Notes under the pieces: generated by a model
What the model was told of the DNA's origin: nothing
Database searches by the model: none
Seen by the model: the letters and a program-made list of their open reading frames with translations, nothing else
NCBI RefSeq assembly: GCF_900116805.1
Contig: NZ_FPBV01000006.1
Location: forward strand, 123,789-187,788
Direction of reading: 5' to 3'
From: Paenalicyclobacillus macrosporangiidus
GTDB taxonomy: Bacteria; Bacillota; Bacilli; Alicyclobacillales; Alicyclobacillaceae
DNA: 64,000 nucleotides
Position numbers and translations under genes: made by a program
In this document: positions 24,563 through 32,552 of the stretch, piece after piece
Layout: each line of letters opens with the position of its first letter
Position numbering within the stretch: the stretch's first letter is position 1

Positions 24563-26056
24563 GTGGCAGAGGACGGCCGGCTCACAGGAACGTCGGTGAT
24601 GCATGTGAAGGACCTGGTGGAAACCGGGATTCCAGGACTGGATCAGATACTGCACGGCGGTATCCCAGCCGGTTCCGCGGTCGTGGTCGAAGGCCGGCCC
24701 GGGACCGGCAAGACCGTGTTGGGGATGCAGTATCTGTACGCGGGCGCATTGCGCGGTGAAGCGGGCGTCTACATCACGTTCGACATCCTGCCCGAACAGC
24801 TCTATACAGAGGCGGCCACCTTCGGGTGGGACCTGAGAGCGTTCGAGGACAGCGGCGTACTCCGTGTGGTCTGCACCACACCTGAGGCGTTTATGGCTGT
24901 GGCCCGGACGGATGAAGGGTGGTTCGAGGCGCTGGTCAGCACGCCGGATTGCCGGCGGATGGTCATCGACAGTGTGAGTGCGCTGCTGGAACGGGTGGCG
25001 ACAAGGCCGGGAGAGCGAGACGTTTTGCGCGGCTTGCGCGGCATCCTCCGCCGTTACCGGTTGACGACGTTGTTGATCCGGGACGGCGAAGCGGATGATC
25101 CCGGCCCTGAACATTATCTCGCCGACGGTCTCCTTCGCCTCGGCACACGTCCTCAAGGGGAGAATTTCTGCGAGCGAACCCTGTCGGTCGTGAAGATGCG
25201 GGGAATGCCCGCCGAGGTGCGCACGTGTGTGATGCGCTTCACCCCCGGCGGGGTTATGGTCGTGCCGCCGGCCGGCATGGGTATGCCGCCGGTCCTGCAG
25301 GACGATGTCCGCCCGTCGGGGCGCGACGGCGACAGACCGGTTCCCATCCACCCTGTGCGCGGTGCACCGGAGGGGGGCATGGATGCGGACCAGCTGCTGG
25401 CGTGGGCTCTCCCGCACGGGAGCGTCCTGTTCCTCGACGTGGACGGACGCGTGCAGTACCGGCCGTTGCTGCCCTGGATGATCCGCCGCCGGATTGCGGA
25501 CGGCGATGACGGTTTTCTCATCACGCTGACCGATTGGGCAGGGCTTCCGGACCTGTTGGCTGAATCCGCCGAGCTGGTGGCCTGGTGGCCGCAGGGACGC
25601 TTGTATGTCACCGGACCGCCCGGCGGCCGTCGGCGCGTGGCGGGGAGCGCGGTCGTGCGTGACCCGCTCCGTGCGGCGGGCGATGCATCGGAATGGTCGG
25701 TGATGCTGCGGATGTTCCGTCTCCTCGTGCGTGAAACGCGCCGCGGGAGGCGTTGGTTCATCTGGATAGACACGAATGCCGCCGTCGGCCTGTGGAGCGT
25801 TGGCCATTTCGCCGACCGTCTTCCCACCGTCGTGCGTGTCCTGCGCTCGCTCGGGGTGACCACGGTTTTGGTAGGGGATTCCGGAACGCTGGGCGGCGGG
25901 GTGGCGGAGCGGATCACGGGCTTGGCCGACAGCGTGGCCCGCATGTGGTCGACGGTCGACTATCAGTATCTGCAGGTCGTCAAGTCGGCCAGCGGGCGTA
26001 CGTCGGCCCCGTATATTGTGCAGATGGGCGAAGATCTCACCGTCCGTTTGCTGTAG
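24563..26056 (+). CDS. KaiC-like RecA-family ATPase with degenerate second half
   Basis: The 497-residue protein begins (about 15 on) with VETGIPGLDQILHGGIPAGS, Walker A GRPGTGKTV, YITFDILPEQL, FGWDLRAFEDSGVLRVV and Walker B-like RRMVIDSVSAL. These are the landmarks of the KaiC/RadA-like family. The C-terminal half (about 275-497) resembles a second RecA fold (RWFIWIDTNAAVGLW as a Walker B-like strand; TTVLVGDSGTLGGG) but has no Walker A. Start is GTG 24563; ATG 24599 is possible. It is followed at 40 bp by the wHTH-LuxR gene and lies divergent from the riboswitch/peptide gene. Not a clock gene by any evidence here; a signalling or regulatory ATPase is inferred. Confidence 0.75.
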   Translation: MAEDGRLTGTSVMHVKDLVETGIPGLDQILHGGIPAGSAVVVEGRPGTGKTVLGMQYLYAGALRGEAGVYITFDILPEQLYTEAATFGWDLRAFEDSGVLRVVCTTPEAFMAVARTDEGWFEALVSTPDCRRMVIDSVSALLERVATRPGERDVLRGLRGILRRYRLTTLLIRDGEADDPGPEHYLADGLLRLGTRPQGENFCERTLSVVKMRGMPAEVRTCVMRFTPGGVMVVPPAGMGMPPVLQDDVRPSGRDGDRPVPIHPVRGAPEGGMDADQLLAWALPHGSVLFLDVDGRVQYRPLLPWMIRRRIADGDDGFLITLTDWAGLPDLLAESAELVAWWPQGRLYVTGPPGGRRRVAGSAVVRDPLRAAGDASEWSVMLRMFRLLVRETRRGRRWFIWIDTNAAVGLWSVGHFADRLPTVVRVLRSLGVTTVLVGDSGTLGGGVAERITGLADSVARMWSTVDYQYLQVVKSASGRTSAPYIVQMGEDLTVRLL

Positions 26057-26096
26057 GCCCGGCTGTGGCCGGCCGGGAGGTTTTCCATGCGGGGGG

Positions 26097-26702
26097 ATGA
26101 AGGTGCAGGCGCGACAACCACCCAAGAACGTGTGCCGGCAGGCTCGCTCGGACCTGCGGTCCGCGACGGCATGCCTCCATTTGTTCCAGAGAAACCCGTC
26201 CTTGTTCGATACGGCGGACGGCATCGCGTCCCGCCTCGGCCGTGAGGGAACGGCGGTGGCCCGGGCCTTGGAGGACTTGGTCCGGCAATCGCGCGTGTGG
26301 GCCTGCCGCGTCAGCGGTCTGACGCTATACGCCGCTCCCCTTCGGAACGCGGCACCGGGGCAAGTCCAGGAATCGGGTCTCTCGTACGTACCGGGCGACG
26401 CCACGGAGGCGGAGTCCGGCAGACCGGTGCATGACGGGGCCAGGACCGGGGCCGTCCCGCCGGTGGCAGCGGAGGTGGCCGTCAGTCTGGAGGCGGCGGG
26501 GGTACCGCCGCGCGTCGCCTTGACGGAACGGGAACGGGAGGTCCTGTCGCTGGCAGGGCAGGGCTACACGAACCGCGAGATCGCCCGGAAGCTGCACATC
26601 AGCGCGCACACCGTGAAAAACCACATGAGCAGCATCTTTCGGAAATTGGGGATCCGTGACCGGAGGCAGTTGCTCCTGGCCCGTCACGACCGGCTTTCCT
26701 AG
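26097..26702 (+). CDS. Transcription regulator: winged-HTH-like domain fused to LuxR-type HTH
   Basis: The 201-residue protein has an N-terminal segment (about 20-80) with LFQRNPSLFDTADGIASRLG, ALEDLVRQSRVW and LTLYAAP. This reads as a winged helix of the ArsR/MarR kind. A Pro/Ala-rich linker follows, then a C-terminal NarL/LuxR HTH (about 140-200): LTEREREVLSLAGQGYTNRE, IARKLHISAHTVKNHMSSIF. There is no receiver domain. The start is uncertain: ATG 26097 lies against a run of G with no well-spaced ribosome site. It shares the operon with the KaiC-like ATPase, its likely partner. Confidence 0.75.
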   Translation: MKVQARQPPKNVCRQARSDLRSATACLHLFQRNPSLFDTADGIASRLGREGTAVARALEDLVRQSRVWACRVSGLTLYAAPLRNAAPGQVQESGLSYVPGDATEAESGRPVHDGARTGAVPPVAAEVAVSLEAAGVPPRVALTEREREVLSLAGQGYTNREIARKLHISAHTVKNHMSSIFRKLGIRDRRQLLLARHDRLS

Positions 26703-26764
26703 GAAACCGGGGACAGGACGACGATAGAAAATAGGAAAGATGGCGGATGGGTTCGGTCTATCAA

Positions 26765-26790
26765 ATCGACAATAATCGACGATGATCGAC
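26765..26790. repeat. Three ATCGAC direct repeats at exact 10-bp spacing
   Basis: ATCGAC occurs at 26765, 26775 and 26785, so the copies lie on one face of the helix. The block is 34 bp upstream of the second c-di-GMP riboswitch and downstream of the wHTH-LuxR gene. A transcription-factor binding array is inferred. Confidence 0.5.
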
Positions 26791-26823
26791 GCGGCCTCGA
26801 GCGCCACAACCGCATACCGCATC

Positions 26824-26902
26824 AGGGCAAATCAACGGAAACGTTGAGACGCAAAGCCACGGGTCTACGGACGCGCGCCGTCTATGATCGCCGGGTTGCC
26901 GC
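26824..26902 (+). promoter_or_regulatory. c-di-GMP-I (GEMM-I) riboswitch upstream of the GGDEF-EAL gene
   Basis: The RNA shows GGGCAAATC, CGGAAACG, GAGACGCAAAGCCACGGGTC, a GC-rich variable stem (CGGACGCGCGCCG) and ATCGCCGGGTTGCC. These are the GEMM-I core blocks, with GGCAA/TTGCC closing P1. An intrinsic terminator 37 bp downstream is the expression platform. In place of the usual GCAGCCGGGTT receptor it reads ATCGCCGGGTT, a small variation. Confidence 0.88.
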
Positions 26903-26938
26903 AGGCGGGATGCCTGTGTACAACGCACCACCTGGGCG

Positions 26939-26966
26939 ATCCTTGTCGACGGACAAGGATTTTTTC
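26939..26966 (+). terminator. Terminator controlled by the second c-di-GMP riboswitch
   Basis: ATCCTTGTC / GACAAGGAT around GACG, followed by TTTTTC. Confidence 0.88.
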
Positions 26967-27326
26967 ATGTGCGGGGGGATGAAGGATGGCGGCGTTCGTC
27001 TCGTGGTTGTGGCGGGCGAGGGGATGAGGGCCCGTCTGCGGGCCGGATCCCTTGCCTCGGTGTACGGCACGTTGCTCCCGTGGGTGCAGGAACTCTCCTT
27101 CGCGTTGCTGACCGTCCGCCGGGACTGCACTATACTGGTGGCGAATGCGGCCAAGCGGCCGGACGCAGCACGCACGCTCCCCCGTATTCCATCCGTTCTC
27201 CCCGATGGCCGCCACACGCTCCTCGCCGCGTCCCTCCAGGTATTCTCGGTACCCAGCACCAGGCTCGGTTCCCCGGTGAGCCGGCGGAAGGAGGATGTCC
27301 GTGATTCGCATCCGGTTGGACAATGA
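26967..27326 (+). CDS. Doubtful ORF between riboswitch and GGDEF-EAL gene
   Basis: An open frame of 119 codons starts right after the riboswitch terminator (MCGGMKDGGVRLVVVAGEGM). It has no well-placed ribosome site, overlaps the better-supported 24-residue frame at 27301 and contains a plausible promoter. Its composition is not clearly coding. I keep it because the 330-bp stretch holds nothing else recognisable. It may be untranslated leader. Confidence 0.25.
   Translation: MCGGMKDGGVRLVVVAGEGMRARLRAGSLASVYGTLLPWVQELSFALLTVRRDCTILVANAAKRPDAARTLPRIPSVLPDGRHTLLAASLQVFSVPSTRLGSPVSRRKEDVRDSHPVGQ
27108..27136 (+). promoter_or_regulatory. Possible second promoter for the GGDEF-EAL gene
   Basis: CTGACC (27108-27113) and TATACT (27131-27136), spacer 17 bp, lie downstream of the riboswitch terminator. 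If real it gives riboswitch-independent expression. Confidence 0.35.
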
Positions 27327-27375
27327 TTTCCGGCCCCTGACCCAGTGGCATGTGGCGGGGAGGCCGCAGCGATGA
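27301..27375 (+). CDS. 24-residue leader ORF coupled to the GGDEF-EAL gene
   Basis: GTG 27301 lies 5 bp after AAGGAGGATG, the strongest ribosome site in this stretch. The frame ([20 protein letters not shown] and four more residues) ends in TGA overlapping the ATG of the GGDEF-EAL gene (ATGA). The latter has no good ribosome site of its own, so its translation probably depends on this leader. The leader may be only a coupling device. Confidence 0.5.
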   Translation: MIRIRLDNDFRPLTQWHVAGRPQR

Positions 27376-28685
27376 ATCGGCGTCCCGTACACGACGGGGC
27401 GGCCTGGAACCCTGCAGATGCGGGCAACTGGGTACCGCGCGAGGCCTTCTTGGAAGGGATGGCAGACCGGGTGTCGGAGGCGGTTCAACGCGGCCGGCAC
27501 GCGGTGACCCTTTGTCTGGACCTCGACCAGTTTCGCGCAGTCAATTACACCCTCGGCTGGGAGGCGGGGGACCAGGTCATCGGGACGGTGGCGGAACGTC
27601 TGTCCCGCTGCATCGGGGAACAGGGCGTGGGGACCCACATGGGCGGGGACGAGTTCGCCCTGTGTCTGTGGGATTGCGGCGAGGCCGAGGAGGCGGCGTG
27701 GCTGGAGCGGGTGTTGGCCGCCGTCGAGGCGCCCATCCGGGTGGCGGGCAGGGAGGTTCGGATGACGGCGAGCATCGGGATAGCCTCGACGATGGAGTGC
27801 GGTCCGGACGCGCAGCGGTTGCTGCAGCACGCGGCCGCCGCCCTGCTCGAGGCCAAGGAGGGCGGGCGGAACACCTTTCGCCTGTACATGCCGGGGAGCC
27901 GCTCATTCGTGGATCACAGCCTGCTCGTGTACGACTTTGAGCGGGCGTTGGCCGAGCGGGAATTCTTCCTCGAATTCCAGCCGCGCGTCCATGCGGAGAC
28001 CGGGGTCATCACCAGCGCGGAGGCGCTGTTGCGGTGGCGCCACCCGCAGCGCGGACGGGTGATGCCCGGAGCGTTCATCCCCATCGCCGAGCGGACGGGC
28101 TGGATTGTCCCCATCGGCAGGTGGGTGGTGGAAGAGGTGTGCCGGCAGATCCGGGAATGGCTCGACAACGGTCAGCCGGTGGTCCGGATTGCGGTCAACG
28201 TGTCCGCCAGGCAATTTCAGCGGGAGAACTTCGTCGCGCACATTACCGAAGCGTTGGAAGCCCACCAAGTGGATCCGCGCCTCTTGGAGATTGAGCTGAC
28301 GGAGACCGCGGTCGTCGAGGACGTGGAAAGCGCCCGCAAGAAGCTTGGCAGGTTGCGGGACATGGGGATCACCGTGTCCATCGACGACTTCGGCGTCGGC
28401 TATTCGTCGCTCAGCTTCCTCCACCAGATCCCGGTCGACGCGCTGAAATTGGATCGGAGCTTCATCCAGGAGAGCGGTGTGGGGGGCTGGTCGGTGATGG
28501 AGACCATCATCGACCTGGGGCATCGCCTGAACCTGTGCGTCGTCGGGGAAGGGGTGGAGACCGAGTGCCAGCTCGCGCTCCTGCGCGATCGCCGATGCGA
28601 CGAAGTCCAGGGATTTTTCTTTAGCCGGCCCGTCCCGGCGGCCGACTTCGTGCGCCTCCTCGCCGCCTCCTCCATCCAGCTGTGA
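27372..28685 (+). CDS. GGDEF-EAL protein (c-di-GMP synthase/phosphodiesterase)
   Basis: The 437-residue soluble protein has a GGDEF domain (about 20-175) with [12 protein letters not shown] and the active-site HMGGDEFAL, then an EAL domain (about 185-430). The EAL domain keeps [59 protein letters not shown] and [10 protein letters not shown], the metal and catalytic residues of active phosphodiesterases. In the GGDEF part the family's substrate-contacting 'ND' reads NY. There is no membrane or sensor domain. It sits downstream of a c-di-GMP riboswitch and terminator, and is translationally coupled to a 24-residue leader, suggesting feedback on its own second messenger. Confidence 0.88.
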   Translation: MNRRPVHDGAAWNPADAGNWVPREAFLEGMADRVSEAVQRGRHAVTLCLDLDQFRAVNYTLGWEAGDQVIGTVAERLSRCIGEQGVGTHMGGDEFALCLWDCGEAEEAAWLERVLAAVEAPIRVAGREVRMTASIGIASTMECGPDAQRLLQHAAAALLEAKEGGRNTFRLYMPGSRSFVDHSLLVYDFERALAEREFFLEFQPRVHAETGVITSAEALLRWRHPQRGRVMPGAFIPIAERTGWIVPIGRWVVEEVCRQIREWLDNGQPVVRIAVNVSARQFQRENFVAHITEALEAHQVDPRLLEIELTETAVVEDVESARKKLGRLRDMGITVSIDDFGVGYSSLSFLHQIPVDALKLDRSFIQESGVGGWSVMETIIDLGHRLNLCVVGEGVETECQLALLRDRRCDEVQGFFFSRPVPAADFVRLLAASSIQL

Positions 28686-28771
28686 CGCGCGGGGCGATGG
28701 TGGGCACCGCAAATTCCGGTGTATAGTAGAGGCGTGAGACAAGGGCCTTCGGGCTTGAGGAGGGATAGGGC

Positions 28772-29557
28772 GTGGCGCAGGAACTGGCGGGCAAGGTCGC
28801 CGTGGTCACCGGGGCGGCGAGCGGCATCGGGCTGGCCATCGCAACCCGGTTCGCGGAACACGGGGCGCGGGTGGTGTTGTCCGATCTACGCAAGGATGCG
28901 GCGGAGTCGGCGGCGTCCGGTCTGCGGGAACGGGGGCTCGACGTCGAGGCTTTCCAGGCTGACGCGGGCCGTGAAGCGGACGTCCAGGCGCTCATCGCGC
29001 ACGCGGCGGATGGAACAGGCCGCCTGGACATCGTCGTCAACAACGCGGGCATGCAGCACGTGGCCAGCATCGAGGAGTTCCCGACAGAAAAATTCACGCA
29101 GATGATTCAACTGATGCTCGTCGGGCCGTTTCTGTCCATCAAGTATGCGTTTCCATACATGAAACGGCAGGGCTTCGGACGTGTCATCAACATTGCGTCC
29201 ATCAACGGCCTGATTGGCTTCGCGGGCAAGGCGGCCTACAACTCGGCCAAGCACGGGGTCATCGGCCTGACGAAGGTGGCGGCGCTGGAGGGGGCGGAGC
29301 ACGGGATCACGGTCAACGCGCTGTGCCCGGGATACGTGGATACGCCGTTGGTGCGCAATCAACTGCAGGATCTGGCCGCCAACCGGGGCGTTCCCCTGGA
29401 GAAGGTCTTGGAGGAGGTCATCTTCCCGCTGGTGCCACAGAAGCGGCTTCTGCAGCCGGAGGAAGTGGCGGATTATGCGGTGTTCCTGGCGTCCGACCGG
29501 GGCCGGAGCATCACCGGGCAGGCGGTCGTCATCGACGGCGGGTACGTGGCCCAGTAA
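28772..29557 (+). CDS. bdhA: 3-hydroxybutyrate dehydrogenase (short-chain dehydrogenase)
   Basis: The 261-residue protein has the Rossmann TGAASGIGLA, NNAG, the catalytic YNSAKHG (Tyr and Lys) after IASINGLIG, and ITGQAVVIDGGYVAQ at the end. The middle IQLMLVGPFLSIKYAFPYMK and NALCPGYVDTPLVRNQL are close to 3-hydroxybutyrate dehydrogenases. It oxidises 3-hydroxybutyrate to acetoacetate with NAD. GTG start after GAGGAGGGATAGGGC. No ketone-body or PHB genes are adjacent. Confidence 0.85.
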   Translation: MAQELAGKVAVVTGAASGIGLAIATRFAEHGARVVLSDLRKDAAESAASGLRERGLDVEAFQADAGREADVQALIAHAADGTGRLDIVVNNAGMQHVASIEEFPTEKFTQMIQLMLVGPFLSIKYAFPYMKRQGFGRVINIASINGLIGFAGKAAYNSAKHGVIGLTKVAALEGAEHGITVNALCPGYVDTPLVRNQLQDLAANRGVPLEKVLEEVIFPLVPQKRLLQPEEVADYAVFLASDRGRSITGQAVVIDGGYVAQ

Positions 29558-29561
29558 AGAC

Positions 29562-29594
29562 GGGGCGGCCACCGCAGGCCAGCGGGGCCGCCCC
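29562..29594 (+). terminator. Hairpin after bdhA
   Basis: GGGGCGGCC / GGCCGCCCC with a 15-base loop; only a weak T-rich stretch follows. Confidence 0.45.
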
Positions 29595-29647
29595 CTGATA
29601 TTCTCCGTTTTATCCCCGTGGGTTCGCGCACGCCGGTGTCCGCGGAC

Positions 29648-30127
29648 TCAGCGCCGGAAGAACAACCAGCGCACGACTTTCCACAGCACCACCAACAGGA
29701 TGATGTCGAGGATCAGCCCGAACAGCGAGAACGGGTGATAGACGCCCATGCCGTAGTAGCCGAACGGGTGGAACATGCTCCCCAGGAGCCAGCCGGCGCC
29801 GAAGGAGAACAGGTGCGACCCGATGCTCGGCCGCGGCGCCGTGTACACGCCGCTCGTTCCGATGCCGCCCGATCCGAATGTCGATCCGTAGGTCCGCGTC
29901 GTCCCCACGCCGGGAGAGGGCGACTTGAAGCCGGAACGGTACGCGGTGGTCTGCAGGGCCACCGGTTGTGGCGCCACCGCGCTCGTCGCGTGCGGATGGC
30001 CGGATTCGGTTATCTGGACAGCCGCCGGGGACTGCGCCGGTACCGCGGCGTCTGTCGATGCCGCCAACGCAGCGCCTGGCGTGCAGGCGAACAAGAGCGC
30101 AATCCACCATGCGAACAGTCGTTTCAT
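29648..30127 (-). CDS. Exported small membrane protein, unknown function
   Basis: The 159-residue protein has signal peptide MKRLFAWWIALLFACTPGAA with likely cleavage after ALA and a Ser/Thr/Pro/Gly-rich extracytoplasmic part (PGVGTTRTYGSTFGSGGIGT). A C-terminal membrane segment (LFGLILDIILLVVLWKVV) follows, ending RWLFFRR. This resembles small 'Tim44/YtxH-like-tailed' exported proteins of Bacillales in layout only. The ATG follows GGAGGGAATGACGA. It converges on bdhA. Confidence 0.65.
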   Translation of the reverse strand: MKRLFAWWIALLFACTPGAALAASTDAAVPAQSPAAVQITESGHPHATSAVAPQPVALQTTAYRSGFKSPSPGVGTTRTYGSTFGSGGIGTSGVYTAPRPSIGSHLFSFGAGWLLGSMFHPFGYYGMGVYHPFSLFGLILDIILLVVLWKVVRWLFFRR

Positions 30128-30307
30128 TCGTCATTCCCTCCATTGGAGATGCCCGCACTGCGGGCCATCGGCGCTGGGTTTCGCGCCGGTCGTTTCCCTT
30201 TTATCGTATCGTGGGGCGGGTTGGCTTGACAATCCCTCGGATCGCCGTTCTCACACCCGGCCGGGCGGTGCGCGGCCATCCACGGGTCACCCGTGCTTCC
30301 TGCGCAT

Positions 30308-31483
30308 TCAATCGCGCGCGGACGCGTGACGCCGCAACAGCACGGCCGATCCCGCACCGACCGCCGCCGCGACCCACCACAACAGCCCCGGCATCCCCAT
30401 CCGGGCGCCCGCGTCGAGCAGCCACCCGCCAATCCCTTGCCCAGTCCCGCCGCCCAGCGCCAGCGCCACATACCCGAACCCGAAATAGGTGGCGGTCATG
30501 CCCGGTTTGGCCAGGCGTGCGGTGAGATCGTAATTCGCCGGCTCGGTGACCATGACGCCGACGGCGAACAGGAAAAACCCGAGCAGGAATCCCGTGAGGT
30601 GCCCGGCTTCGCCGATGCCGACGAGTCCCAGCGCCATCGACGCCAAGCCCGCCATCATGGAGGGGGCGGGGTGAAAGCGAGACACCAGGGCGTTGACCGG
30701 GTACTGACAGACCGCGACGAGGATGGCCAAGGTCAGGAACACCAACGACACGGACTGGGTGCGGTGGGTGAGCTCTGTGACGCGGACCGGTATGGTCAGA
30801 TACAACTGCATGTACATGAAAAAGTACCCGGCGTTGGCGAGCACCAGTTGGAGGAACGGGGTGTCCCGGAGCACGCTGCCGGCCATGCGGCGGAGGGGAA
30901 TCGGCGACAGTTGGACGCGGATGTCGGGCAGCCTCAGGTGGGTGAGGATGCCCATCGACGCGAAGACGGCGCCACACGTCCAGGACAGGAGCCGGAAATC
31001 CAAGGTGATCAACAGCGCGCCCACCAAGGCCGACAGGACCATCCCCAGGTTGCCCACGACCTTGCTGACGGCGTACGTCCTTCGGCGGTCTGGTTCGGGC
31101 GTGAGCGCGGTCAGCGCAGCGGCGCTGGTCGGTTCGAACAGCGCCCCGCCGAGGCCGGATACCACGGCGGCGGTGAACATCCAAGCGGGCGCGCCGCTGG
31201 CGCCGAAGAGGGCGAAGCCTGCGCCGCGCAGCAGAAATCCGGCCGTGATGACTCGCCGGTAGCCGATGCGGTCGGCCACCAGCCCGGTGAACAACGTCAG
31301 GCCCTGCTGGCTGAGCTGGCGCACCATCAGCAGGGTGCCGGCCAGCCATGCGGGCCAATGCAGGGTTTGCGTGAGGTAGACAGACAGGTACGGGATCAGC
31401 GCGTAGAAGCCGAGGGACATCAACATGGAATTGAGGAACAACAACGGCACGCCCCGCGGCCAGCCGCGCAACCCATTCAACAA
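30308..31483 (-). CDS. Major facilitator superfamily transporter, multidrug-exporter type
   Basis: The 391-residue protein has 11-12 membrane helices. The MFS motif A reads GLVADRIGYRRVI (about 63-75), and loop 8-9 has a related VSRFHPAP. Overall it is like the YdeE/MdtH group of 12-TM exporters. TTG start after GGGAGGGATGGTGC. The substrate cannot be read. It is divergent from the ZIP gene, and the intergenic palindrome at 31606 could influence both. Confidence 0.82.
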   Translation of the reverse strand: MLNGLRGWPRGVPLLFLNSMLMSLGFYALIPYLSVYLTQTLHWPAWLAGTLLMVRQLSQQGLTLFTGLVADRIGYRRVITAGFLLRGAGFALFGASGAPAWMFTAAVVSGLGGALFEPTSAAALTALTPEPDRRRTYAVSKVVGNLGMVLSALVGALLITLDFRLLSWTCGAVFASMGILTHLRLPDIRVQLSPIPLRRMAGSVLRDTPFLQLVLANAGYFFMYMQLYLTIPVRVTELTHRTQSVSLVFLTLAILVAVCQYPVNALVSRFHPAPSMMAGLASMALGLVGIGEAGHLTGFLLGFFLFAVGVMVTEPANYDLTARLAKPGMTATYFGFGYVALALGGGTGQGIGGWLLDAGARMGMPGLLWWVAAAVGAGSAVLLRRHASARD

Positions 31484-31576
31484 GCACCATCCCTCCCATC
31501 GGCGTCAGGAAAAACCGGATTCCGTTGTCTATCCTACCAGACGCGGCCGGTGGAATCGGCAGGAGAGATCCAGGCG

Positions 31577-31605
31577 TTGACACCGGATGGACGACCTGAT
31601 AGATT
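31577..31605 (+). promoter_or_regulatory. Promoter of the ZIP transporter gene
   Basis: TTGACA (31577-31582) and TAGATT (31600-31605) with a 17-bp spacer. The palindromic operator begins at the next base. Confidence 0.75.
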
Positions 31606-31630
31606 GTTATAGAAAATGATTTTCTATAAC
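31606..31630. promoter_or_regulatory. Perfect 25-bp palindrome, probable metalloregulator operator
   Basis: GTTATAGAAAAT, a central G, then ATTTTCTATAAC: 12 of 12 positions are symmetric. It covers the expected transcription start of the ZIP gene. The core GAAAATGATTTTC resembles 7-1-7 Fur-family boxes, so repression by Fur, Zur or PerR with metal is inferred. Confidence 0.75.
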
Positions 31631-31674
31631 AGGCGTGCGTCTGCGTTGGGTCGCCTGTGTCTGGAGGAGGATCT

Positions 31675-32466
31675 GTGGGGACGTGGGGATTGCCGATGGT
31701 GTTGTGTGCCATCGCGGCTTTGGCGGACGTCATCGGCGGGATGTTGACGGTGTTGCGCAAACTCAGCCCGCGTCAGACGGTCTTGGTGACCGCGCTGGGG
31801 TGCGGGTTTTTGCTCGGCGCGACGGTCCTCGACCGGCTGCCCGACGCCATGGAGGAACTGCCCGGGGCGGCGCCGCTGTGGATTCTCGCGGGATATCTCG
31901 GCATGCTGCTGCTCGACCGCTCCGCCGGGCGCGCTCCGGCACCGAACCAGGTGCTGGTGCCGGCCCGCGAGGGCGCTTCTGACGGACACGGCCATCTGCA
32001 CGCGGAGATGCTGTCCCAGCGGGCCGGGCTGGCGGTACTGGCGGGGATGCTGGTGCACACCCTGATGGACGGCATCGTGATCGCCGGCGCGTTTCAGGTC
32101 AGCCGCAGTGCCGGGGTGTTGATGTTCCTGGCGATCACGCTGCACAAACTGCCGGAGGGGTTCAGCATGGCGACCGTCGCGCTGGCGGCGGGCGAGACGC
32201 GCTGGCGGGCGTTCACCTCCTCCGCGCTGTTGGCTGTCTCCACGCTGGCCGGGGCGGCCTTGACCCTGTGGCTCGGGCAGGCGGACGCGGCCGCCGTGCA
32301 CGTGGTGATGGCTGTGGCGACCGGATCGTTCTTGTTCATCTCGACGACCGGGCTGATTCCGGGCGTCCGCAATTCCGGCGAGCGGATGGCCCCGTACATT
32401 GTCGTGGCGGGCGTGTTGTTCTTCTTGGTTTCGCTGTACCTGGTGCGAGCGGTGGGACTGCAATGA
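31675..32466 (+). CDS. ZIP-family metal transporter
   Basis: The 263-residue protein has about eight membrane helices with the ZIP metal path LVHTLMDGIVIAGAF (TM4) and LHKLPEGFSMATVAL (TM5, HKLPEG). A His-rich loop DGHGHLHAEM lies between TM3 and TM4. It should import Zn, Fe or Mn. The GTG at 31675 is chosen for the AGGAGG just upstream; GTG 31657 is possible. The palindrome before it fits metal-dependent repression. Confidence 0.87.
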   Translation: MGTWGLPMVLCAIAALADVIGGMLTVLRKLSPRQTVLVTALGCGFLLGATVLDRLPDAMEELPGAAPLWILAGYLGMLLLDRSAGRAPAPNQVLVPAREGASDGHGHLHAEMLSQRAGLAVLAGMLVHTLMDGIVIAGAFQVSRSAGVLMFLAITLHKLPEGFSMATVALAAGETRWRAFTSSALLAVSTLAGAALTLWLGQADAAAVHVVMAVATGSFLFISTTGLIPGVRNSGERMAPYIVVAGVLFFLVSLYLVRAVGLQ

Positions 32467-32552
32467 GACAAGGCGGCGGGCCGCGGGCGGGTCTCCAACC
32501 CCCTGCGGCCCGCGCGTTTACGCAGGTCCGTGCGTTTACGCATCAGGCCCAT

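Noticed and set aside
24563..26056. Circadian KaiC
   Set aside because: Only one Walker A is present and no KaiA/KaiB genes are nearby; it belongs to the broader KaiC-like ATPase family.
26087..26245. Short frame MRGDEGAGATTTQ... in front of the LuxR-type gene
   Set aside because: It overlaps the regulator's own N-terminus in another frame and has no conserved features, despite a better ribosome site.
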